Shown: in pieces, positions 39,601-45,559 of the stretch | Position numbering within the stretch: position 1 is the stretch's first letter | How the letters are laid out: each line of letters opens with the position of its first letter | From: Marinobacter alexandrii | GTDB lineage: Bacteria > Pseudomonadota > Gammaproteobacteria > Pseudomonadales > Oleiphilaceae | DNA length: 64,000 nt | NCBI RefSeq assembly: GCF_005871205.1 | Contig: NZ_SWKM01000014.1 | Span: 226,001-290,000, forward strand | Reading direction: 5' to 3' | Position numbers and translations under genes: made by a program | The notes under the pieces: model-generated | The model's input: the letters and a program-made list of their open reading frames with translations, nothing else | Told to the model about the DNA's origin: nothing | Databases searched by the model: none

Positions 39601-39929
39601 GCATGAGTAAGGAGGCGACGACCTTCTATGAGCACATCGCTAACTATGCGTTTCTAAATGGTGAAGTCCCCGCTGATGAAAAACCCAAGATAAGAGTGTT
39701 GATGGAAGCAATTGTTGAAACCTTGCAGCACAGCATCGGCAGCATCGATTACTGGAACAATAGCGACAAACAGAAGCGCACTAGAAGTGAAATCAAAACA
39801 GCGCTGACGCTAACCGGTATTCCGCAGCTCAAACAAAGCCGCGAGCGCATCGCGGTCGAAATCATGAAATTGGCGAAGAATCGTCACAATGAGCTTCTTC
39901 AGGGTATGGAAGGAGAAAAGAAATCATGA
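36663..39929 (+). CDS. hsdR: Type I restriction endonuclease subunit
   Basis: A 1088-residue HsdR. The N-terminal nuclease domain has the PD-(D/E)xK pattern with PDIVLFVNGIPLAVVECKK (E and K near 164-166). The helicase/translocase has the Walker A TQGSGKSLTMVF at about residue 320, DEAHRTQ near 440, and YTGTPL. The second lobe contains DMLLTGFDAP and QAIARTNRV. The C-terminus is helical and should bind the HsdM/HsdS core. The start at MSEYTEVEQ overlaps hsdS by 8 bases. The complex translocates and cuts unmethylated DNA. Confidence 0.96.
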   Translation: MSEYTEVEQTFLQQLCSLDWEVIDQGQEIPSDPSKSLRSGFREWLLTDAFKKAISSLNKGSSGKTWLTEKQLHDLQEEILRQPNRTLLEANEALQKLLFKAQVDVNEETGEQDPVVRLIDFDNPENNHFLAINQFRIDTPGCVKQFIIPDIVLFVNGIPLAVVECKKGGPTCANPMAEAFKQLQRYMNKREDTAKHGLKEGEPRLFHSNLLMIRTTGVEADYGTITSGDEHFYPWKTQWPEDDSVAEGMNQQQQLIQGMLNKSNLLKILRTSSVFMDTDGGPRIKVVCRYQQFRAANKIIERLRHGKNAEEKSGVVWHTQGSGKSLTMVFVARMLRTSRDLYDYKIVLINDRVDLEEQLAETATLIGGRVNVIESREKLRSELASDASDINMVMVHKFQIADQSLPLSVAEALGTYQAIPGKETFGVVNPSSRIVLMIDEAHRTQGSDLGENIFEAFPNAARIAYTGTPLITERHGEKRTVKRFGDYIDKYKLMDAVEDGTTLQILYEGRTADSALNEKAEFEDKFENLFKDRSDEELLAIKKKYGATGDILEAEQRIQAIAKDMVKHYLTHIFPNGFKAQVVCHSKLAAVRYQKAIHNALSEQLDALKSETEPNHDLIKRVEFLKSAVVISSDGTNEPAYVTNARQEARAWDAVENFCRPFAFDDPDKPHTGIAFLIVCDMLLTGFDAPIEQVMYLDKKIREHTLLQAIARTNRVKKGKQRGYVVDYIGLTSNLTDALKLYAATDEQEELANGLKNISSEVPVLQERYQRLLSLFSEHRVNQFQAFVEGKLPSIEDDGAVVHEAVKLLKDEKIRADFDVYLKKFLSSLDIILPHQAGQSYRVPAKRLGYVQRVAKERYKDDTLDLGSAGQKVRDLINEHLVSLGINPKVEPVELLSDDFIDKLNEHSGGNAEAKASEMEHAIRKHCTVHQDEDPAFYKSLSEKVEHLIDQYQDQWDKLAEELEKLRKVAAEGRKQGEEGMSKEATTFYEHIANYAFLNGEVPADEKPKIRVLMEAIVETLQHSIGSIDYWNNSDKQKRTRSEIKTALTLTGIPQLKQSRERIAVEIMKLAKNRHNELLQGMEGEKKS
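36666..36682 (+). repeat. Short direct repeat at the hsdR 5' end (copy 1)
   Basis: This is the partner of the repeat at 43402-43418. It contains the GGAGGT core and encodes SEYTEV as residues 2-7 of HsdR. Confidence 0.7.
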
Positions 39930-40633
39930 TGCCAAGGCAAGTCGGTGACATTGAATATGTGCTTGTGCCCGGCAGCGGCCGAAAAACAACGGACATCGTT
40001 ATAGAGCGTGACGGAAAAGTCGTCGTTCGCCCCCCAGAAAATTATACGCCAGAGCAAGCCGACGCCGTGGTTCACAGTAAAAGGATGTGGATTTATCGAA
40101 ATCTTGCTGAATGGCAAGATCTTAATGCCACGAGTGTTACTCGCGAGTGGGTGAACGGCGAAACTTTTCTTTATTTGGGAGCGGCGTATCGCTTGGCGTT
40201 GGTGTCCGGCCAGGACAAGGCGCTGCAGTTAAAAGATGGCAGGTTTGCACTCAGCCGACAAGTTATTGAAAAGGGCGGGTCAGAGGCTGCGAGACAAGCA
40301 TTCGAATTCTTTTATGTCGATAAAGGCCAGGAACGGCTGACCCAACGAGTGGCATATTTCGCGCCGAAGGTCGGAGTAGAGGTGGCTGGTATCAAAGTAA
40401 AAGATATGGGCTATCGCTGGGCCAGTTGTGGCAAAAGCGGCATTCTGAACTTCCATTGGAAGTGCATGATGGCGCCGCCAAAGATTATTGATTACATCGT
40501 GGTTCATGAGCTGTGTCACTTACACCATCGCAATCACACCGATGCGTATTGGAACGAGGTGGACAAAGTCATGCCTGACTGGCGAGAGCGGAAGGAATGG
40601 CTGCGGAAGCATGGGGCGAGTTTGGAGGTGTAA
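39926..40633 (+). CDS. YgjP-like M48-type zinc metallopeptidase (DUF45)
   Basis: A 235-residue cytoplasmic protein with the zinc motif HELCH at 194-198 followed by a conserved H-x-N-H and the C-terminal W-x-E-V-D-K-V-x-P-D-W segment typical of the YgjP/DUF45 family. The first about 130 residues form the usual beta-rich N-terminal part. It starts at ATGATG, overlapping the hsdR stop by 4 bases, so it is translationally coupled to the endonuclease subunit. Genes of this family are often found directly after hsdR. Whether it processes HsdR or acts independently is unknown. Confidence 0.87.
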   Translation: MMPRQVGDIEYVLVPGSGRKTTDIVIERDGKVVVRPPENYTPEQADAVVHSKRMWIYRNLAEWQDLNATSVTREWVNGETFLYLGAAYRLALVSGQDKALQLKDGRFALSRQVIEKGGSEAARQAFEFFYVDKGQERLTQRVAYFAPKVGVEVAGIKVKDMGYRWASCGKSGILNFHWKCMMAPPKIIDYIVVHELCHLHHRNHTDAYWNEVDKVMPDWRERKEWLRKHGASLEV

Positions 40634-40707
40634 GCGACTGCTCGCGCATCTCCAGATCACTGTACGGGTAGCTTTAATTCATCACGGGAATGCAAGGACA
40701 GAGATTC

Positions 40708-42498
40708 ATGGCGAAGTACGAAGTTAAGCAAACTGCGGTGAGCCAAGTGCTTTCCGATGTTCGGAGCGACAAGATAGCTATCCCGGAACTACAGCGCCCC
40801 TTCGTCTGGAAGACTTCCCAAGTCCGTGACCTCATGGATTCGCTTTACAACGGCTATCCGGTGGGATACCTGATCACTTGGCAGTCTGTTGGCGCTAAGT
40901 TAAAAGGCGGGCAGGTGGCGGCTCATCAACAGATTCTGATTGATGGTCAGCAGCGCGTTACCGCATTACGCGCAGCCATCGCCGGGCAGCCCGTGGTGGG
41001 CAGGCAGTACGACAAGAGACGAATCGCGATTTCTTTTAACCCTTTGACCGAGGAGTTCGCCACCAGGACTCCTGCGATCAGCAATAGTAGTCAGTGGATT
41101 CATGACATCAGTGAATTCTTCTCTGGTAACAGTCAGCTGACTTTTTTAAGGCAGTATTTCGATCGAAACCCTGGTGTGGACGAGGCTCAGGTTGAGTCTG
41201 CGGTCACACGGTTGGCTGCGATTGAGAATGCTCAAGTTGGTGTGATCTCGCTGGCTGACAACCTCGATGTGGATACGGTTGCAGAGATCTTTGTTCGCAT
41301 CAACGCAAAAGGTGTCCCATTGTCGAGCGCGGATTTTGTGATGAGCAAAATCGCGACCTATGGGGACGAGGGCCGCAATTTACGCAAGCTGATTGATTAC
41401 TTTTGCCATCTGTCTGTATCTGGACATGCCTATGAAGATATCCGCGAGAATGACCGCGAGTTTGCCGATTCGGGCCACTTGGCAAAAATACAGTGGCTGC
41501 AAAGTCAGTCTGATGAATTGTTTCAGCCAGAGTATAACGACGTTATTCGCATAGCCGGATTAGTCGGATTCAGTCGCGGTAAGGCTGGTGCCATTGTGAG
41601 CGAATTATCGGGTCTGGACCCGGCCACACGGAAAATAGATGAGAGCCGGATTCCGGATGCGTTCGCTAGGTTTGGACATGCACTGGATGAGCTGGTTCGC
41701 AAGACGCACGTTGAACGCTTCGTCATGATGATTAAGTCTGCGGGCTTCATTGATTCATCCATGATTGGCTCAAAGAACGCGTTCAACTTTGCGTATGCGC
41801 TTTATTTGCGGCTTCGCAGCAACGATAAAATGTCTGAGGGCGAGCGTTCGAGACTAGTTAAACGCTGGTTCGTGATGACCTTGCTCACCGGTCGAGCCGT
41901 CGGAAGTTTCGAGTCGACGTGGGAGACGGATCTTCGTCGAATCGAAGAGCAGGGCGTGGACGACTATTTGCGTCTCATTGAGGCCTCAGAGCTTGGCGAG
42001 GGCTTTTGGGATGTTGCGCTTCCGCAGGAGCTTGTCTCGCCCAGCAGGCGCAGCCCCGCGTTTCAGATTTATTTGGCTGCACGAGTTAATAGATCAGCGC
42101 GTGGCTTTCTGTCGAAATCGATCAACGTGGCCCAAATGATCGAAGGGCATGGTGACATGCACCATATCGTTCCCAAAAACCACTTGGTTAAGAATGGTTA
42201 TCCCAAACAGGGAGATTACAACCAGGTTGCGAACTTCGCGCTCACCGAAACGCCAATCAATATCGCGATTAAGGATAATCCGCCGAGAGAGTACATGGCC
42301 TGGTTGAACCGCCAGATCGAAACGGGCGAGCTGAAAATCGGCGAGATCACACAGCAGAGCGACCTCGAAGCAAACCTTAAAGAAAATGCTATTCCTGATT
42401 TTATCAATGAAGTCTCTGCTGAGAATTACCCTCAGTTTCTCGAAGCAAGGCGGAAATTGATGGCTCAAACAATCCGTGATTTTTACTGGGACTTGTGA
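40708..42498 (+). CDS. DUF262 / DUF1524-like (GmrSD-type) nuclease candidate
   Basis: A 596-residue protein. The N-terminal DUF262 (ParB/sulfiredoxin-fold NTPase-like) domain shows IPELQRPFVWKTSQVRDLMD and the hallmark LIDGQQRVTALRA. The C-terminal region has MHHIVPKNHL with a downstream Asn, resembling the HNH-type site of DUF1524. This is the composition of single-chain GmrSD-like type IV restriction enzymes that cut modified phage DNA; activity is inferred. AAGGA about 10 bases before the ATG at 40708 favours this start; ATG at 40690 is an in-frame alternative. It follows the YgjP-like gene by about 75 bases on the same strand. Confidence 0.82.
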   Translation: MAKYEVKQTAVSQVLSDVRSDKIAIPELQRPFVWKTSQVRDLMDSLYNGYPVGYLITWQSVGAKLKGGQVAAHQQILIDGQQRVTALRAAIAGQPVVGRQYDKRRIAISFNPLTEEFATRTPAISNSSQWIHDISEFFSGNSQLTFLRQYFDRNPGVDEAQVESAVTRLAAIENAQVGVISLADNLDVDTVAEIFVRINAKGVPLSSADFVMSKIATYGDEGRNLRKLIDYFCHLSVSGHAYEDIRENDREFADSGHLAKIQWLQSQSDELFQPEYNDVIRIAGLVGFSRGKAGAIVSELSGLDPATRKIDESRIPDAFARFGHALDELVRKTHVERFVMMIKSAGFIDSSMIGSKNAFNFAYALYLRLRSNDKMSEGERSRLVKRWFVMTLLTGRAVGSFESTWETDLRRIEEQGVDDYLRLIEASELGEGFWDVALPQELVSPSRRSPAFQIYLAARVNRSARGFLSKSINVAQMIEGHGDMHHIVPKNHLVKNGYPKQGDYNQVANFALTETPINIAIKDNPPREYMAWLNRQIETGELKIGEITQQSDLEANLKENAIPDFINEVSAENYPQFLEARRKLMAQTIRDFYWDL

Positions 42499-42555
42499 TT
42501 TCAGCTGAATGTGTTGCAAGCATTCACCATGCCGCTAGTTTGAAGGACAGGGAAT

Positions 42556-43422
42556 ATGGTTGCTGGAAAGGATGCTCAACGCACTCAGGGGGATCTTTTT
42601 GAGCACCAGGAAGAAAGGCAAGTTTTGGATGAGCTACTTGCTGAGTCGAAGCTATATCACCAAAGCCGGGACTATCTCGAGCTTTTGGATTTCGTTTCTC
42701 GTTTTAGGCAGTACGCTCCGTTCAATGCCATGCTTCTTCAGATTCAAAAGCCTGGCCTGAGTTACGCAGCTAGCGTGAAGGATTGGAAGCACAGATTTGG
42801 GCGCGAGCCGAAGAAAAAGGCCCGGCCCTTGATCATAATGAAGCCCTTCGGGCCGGTGATGTTGCTCTACGACATCATGGATACAGTGGGGAGAGCTGTC
42901 CCCGATGACGCGTTTAGCTTTCCTGCCAAAGGAGATGTCACCCAGCAGAATATATCCCGTTACATCACTCTCATCGAAAAGGGCGGGATTCGAAGTGAAT
43001 ATTTTGATGCGGGTGATCGGAGTGCGGGTTCTATTAACCGTTTGGGAAAGTACTTGGCCGGTGAGCCCAAGGGTAAGATACGTTTTCAGCTCAATCTCAA
43101 CAGGAACCATGACGCACCCATCCAGTTCGCCACGTTCATTCACGAATTAGGTCATCTTTATCTTGGACACCTGGGCGACGATGAAGCGCTGAAAATTCCC
43201 GCAAGGACAGGTCTCTCGCATGCTCAGCGAGAACTCGAAGCTGAGTCAGTCTCATACATTTTATGTAAGCGAGCTGGCGTATCATCTCGGTCTCAAACCT
43301 ATCTCTCTCGTTTTGTCGATAACAATACCACCATCGAAGATATCGATATTTATCAGGTGATGAAGGCTGCGGGCCAAGTCGAACTGCTTTTAAAGCTTAG
43401 ATCGGAATACACGGAGGTTTAG
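42556..43422 (+). CDS. ImmA/IrrE-family zinc metallopeptidase (DUF955)
   Basis: A 288-residue protein. The zinc site is HELGH at 196-200, with a third ligand likely in ELEAESVSYILCKRAG. The N-terminal half resembles the ArdC-like domain found in antirestriction and mobile-element proteins (FRQYAPFNAMLLQIQKPG, then YAASVKDWKHRFGR). ImmA and IrrE cleave repressors (ImmR, DdrO), but no XRE-type partner gene is adjacent. It lies 57 bases after the DUF262 gene. Its last six codons and the first codons of hsdR share an almost identical 17-base stretch, an oddity reported separately. Confidence 0.85.
   Translation: MVAGKDAQRTQGDLFEHQEERQVLDELLAESKLYHQSRDYLELLDFVSRFRQYAPFNAMLLQIQKPGLSYAASVKDWKHRFGREPKKKARPLIIMKPFGPVMLLYDIMDTVGRAVPDDAFSFPAKGDVTQQNISRYITLIEKGGIRSEYFDAGDRSAGSINRLGKYLAGEPKGKIRFQLNLNRNHDAPIQFATFIHELGHLYLGHLGDDEALKIPARTGLSHAQRELEAESVSYILCKRAGVSSRSQTYLSRFVDNNTTIEDIDIYQVMKAAGQVELLLKLRSEYTEV
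43402..43418 (+). repeat. Short direct repeat of the hsdR 5' end (copy 2)
   Basis: TCGGAATACACGGAGGT here matches TCTGAATACACGGAGGT at 36666-36682 at 16 of 17 positions. Both copies are read in the same frame (SEYTEV), at the end of the ImmA-like protein and at the start of HsdR. Confidence 0.7.
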
Positions 43423-43425
43423 AAA

Positions 43426-43660
43426 ATGCGTTGGATATCCGATAAAACCATACCGTTTGAGGCCGGGGTCGGGTCACGTATATGGGTGAGTCCAAAGATT
43501 AGGTAGTCTTCGTTTATGACATTAGAAAACCGCGTAAGCCCAACCGGTACTATTTGACCAAGACGCTGATCCGCGCCTCGGTATCCTCAAGGCCGTCGGG
43601 GCATACGTGAAGGATGAACTGAGCCAGGCCCGGCGGGTGAAGAAGGCCCGCCTTACCTAA
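43426..43660 (+). pseudogene. Decayed gene remnant at the island's right edge
   Basis: An ATG at 43426 has a well-placed GGAGGT (8 bases before) but reaches a stop after 26 codons (MRWISDKTIPFEAGVG...). Downstream, protein-like pieces continue in other frames: VFVYDIRKPRKPNRYYL, then DPRLGILKAVGAYVKDELSQ, which ends with KKARLT and a stop at 43658-43660, just overlapping the end of the convergent SDR gene. This looks like one frameshifted or truncated gene, but no family is recognised and chance frames cannot be excluded. Confidence 0.3.
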
Positions 43661-44471
43661 AGATGACTCTCTGGATCGAGCGGGGAATAAACCGGGTGAT
43701 AAATTCGGCAGCGTAGGTCTGTGGTGTAACCAGATATCGGGGCTTGGGGCGTCCCGCTTCGGCAGCTCTGACAATCTTTTTCGCGACGTCCGACGCACTG
43801 GCTGTAAAGGGCTTGATTCTGGCGCCTGGCGCCAGCGCTGCTTCCATGGCTTTGTACTTTTCCCGGTGCTTGGCGCTTGCCCGGCCAAGCAAGGGCTGCA
43901 AAGCGGCCAGGGCATGTTCTCTGAACCGGGTCGCCACGGGGCCCGGGAGCACAAGCGAAACACTTTCCAGGCTTTTGCTGGCCTGTTCATCAAACCAGAA
44001 GCTCTCATGGGCCGTGTTCATCGCGGATTTGGCGGCACAGTAAGCGCCTTTCATTTTCTGGGGCGTGATGGATAGAACGGAGCTAACCGCGATGACCCGC
44101 AAGGGTATGCCGTGTTGTTCGCAGAGTCGGAGGCAGACGGCAGCCAGCTTGATGGGGCCGAATACGTGGGTGCTGAACTGCTTTTGCCACATGGATTCGG
44201 ACAGGTCGCGAAGCGCGCCGAATTGCCCGTAACCGGAGTTGTTGACCAGAATAACCCGCTCGGCGCCCGCGATTTCGGTGTCCAGGGCGCCCGCAAGCCC
44301 TTCAATCTGCTCAAAGGATTCAAGATCCAGCGCCAGCTCCAGATCGGCTGACTCGACGCCGGTTGGCTGTCGGGACAGGGCGATCACCCTGTAGCCCTTC
44401 TGAGCAAAATGGGCGCAGGCTTCACGGCCAATTCCTGCGCTGGCACCGGTTATCAGAGCGAGTTTGGTCAT
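43653..44471 (-). CDS. SDR-family oxidoreductase
   Basis: A short-chain dehydrogenase of 272 residues. The NAD(P)-binding motif is TGASAGIG at the N-terminus, an NNSGYG segment follows, the catalytic serine lies in AVSSVLS, and the active site is YCAAK. The C-terminal extension, including RYLVTPQTYAAEFITRFIP, is common in classical SDRs annotated as general short-chain dehydrogenases. The substrate is unknown. The start is set at MTKLALITG because GGAGG lies about 8 bases upstream; the frame is open for five more codons. The ATG overlaps the stop of a small upstream gene (ATGA). Confidence 0.9.
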   Translation of the reverse strand: MTKLALITGASAGIGREACAHFAQKGYRVIALSRQPTGVESADLELALDLESFEQIEGLAGALDTEIAGAERVILVNNSGYGQFGALRDLSESMWQKQFSTHVFGPIKLAAVCLRLCEQHGIPLRVIAVSSVLSITPQKMKGAYCAAKSAMNTAHESFWFDEQASKSLESVSLVLPGPVATRFREHALAALQPLLGRASAKHREKYKAMEAALAPGARIKPFTASASDVAKKIVRAAEAGRPKPRYLVTPQTYAAEFITRFIPRSIQRVIFR

Positions 44472-44635
44472 CGGATCAACCTCCAATCCTGCATCCGCAG
44501 CAGAAATTCACCAGCCTGCCGCCCGGAAACGAAAAGGCTGACTGAAGCAAGGTCCTCAAGATCCAGTGGCTCGCCCTGAGTATCGAACGTAACCAGGATA
44601 GGGTTGCCATGGCTGATAGTGTGCGTGTCTTTCAT
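44468..44635 (-). CDS. Small hypothetical protein co-translated with the SDR
   Basis: A 55-residue ORF beginning MKDTHTISHGNPILVTFD and ending QDWRLIR. Its TGA overlaps the SDR start codon by the ATGA arrangement, and AAGG lies about 7 bases before its own ATG. No domain is recognised. The codon pattern looks like that of its neighbour. The tight coupling to the SDR argues that it is a real gene. Confidence 0.6.
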   Translation of the reverse strand: MKDTHTISHGNPILVTFDTQGEPLDLEDLASVSLFVSGRQAGEFLLRMQDWRLIR

Positions 44636-44776
44636 TGACTTACCTTCACTCGCTTTGCAAAGAGTCAGGTTAACATTCTGGATTAAAAGTCCCCGATACA
44701 GTAGACGCCTGATGGCGTTACACTAATCGTCAAACCTACGTTCATAAACACTGTTCAGAGTGATTGTGGTGAGCTG

Positions 44777-45559
44777 TTGAACGACTACCTCGATAAAATC
44801 CTCCGTGGCCAGCCCATTAACTATGAAGCTTTCCTGAAGAAACTGCCGGAGGCGTTTCGGCGCCGCCATAGGGAGTTGTTTGCGACGGAAAAGGTGAAAA
44901 CCAACCGTTGGCTTGTCACGATCCTGGATGAAACCGCTTTCACGGAGCTGCAGGATGCGGCGCAAGCGCCGGTAAGCAGGGTAGACGCCGCAAAAAAGGG
45001 TAACTCACACCGCCATGGTACCGAGGTCAGCTTTCTTCTGGTTTACCATCAGGGGTTGGCGTCCAGCAGGCCGGACGTAGTCGTTATTGGAACGGACTCC
45101 GTGGACATGGGTTTTCGCCGGGCCCCGTCGGTGTTGGTGGTGGAGAACGAGCGAAATTTCTACCAGTATTCGCAGATGCTCGATTTTGCCAGTGAAGCAC
45201 TGGGAATGCATTTGCGGCTGATGAATTGCGACGTGGTGTTGGGTGGTGGCAACCGGGTTACCCGGGCCGCAATTCTTGACTGGTTGAAGGGCTACAAAGA
45301 CGTATTCTGCGCATTCGATTATGATGCCGGTGGTCTGCAAATGTTCTCGACGATGGCTGCCTCTCTCGGTGATAAAGCCCGGCTTGTGCAGCCGACAGAC
45401 TGGCAACCGTGGCTGGCCCGTTTCTGCAAGGTACCGGACAGCACAGAACGGTTTACCAAAGCACTTTCGCTGGCTGAAGGGCTGGGATGTTTGTCCCTGG
45501 CTGAAACATTTCGGGCCACCGGCAAATTCATGGAACAGGAGATGATTCTGGATGAGTGA
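44777..45559 (+). CDS. jetD: JetD/MksG-like TOPRIM nuclease subunit of Wadjet
   Basis: A 260-residue protein with TOPRIM acidic residues: E123 in VVENERNFYQ and the pair D181/D183 in FDYDAGG. In Wadjet systems JetD is the nuclease that cuts circular plasmid DNA after the JetABC motor has reeled it in. It is shorter than the typical JetD (about 350-400 residues), with a brief N-terminal part. The start appears to be TTG at 44777, preceded by GGTGAG; no in-frame ATG fits. The stop overlaps the jetC start by 8 bases (ATGAGTGA). The family match rests on the TOPRIM pattern plus the operon, which together are convincing. Confidence 0.82.
   Translation: MNDYLDKILRGQPINYEAFLKKLPEAFRRRHRELFATEKVKTNRWLVTILDETAFTELQDAAQAPVSRVDAAKKGNSHRHGTEVSFLLVYHQGLASSRPDVVVIGTDSVDMGFRRAPSVLVVENERNFYQYSQMLDFASEALGMHLRLMNCDVVLGGGNRVTRAAILDWLKGYKDVFCAFDYDAGGLQMFSTMAASLGDKARLVQPTDWQPWLARFCKVPDSTERFTKALSLAEGLGCLSLAETFRATGKFMEQEMILDE

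Noticed and set aside
43633..43655. GGCGGG/CCCGCC hairpin at the end of the SDR gene
   Set aside because: It overlaps the decayed coding remnant and has no T-run on either strand.
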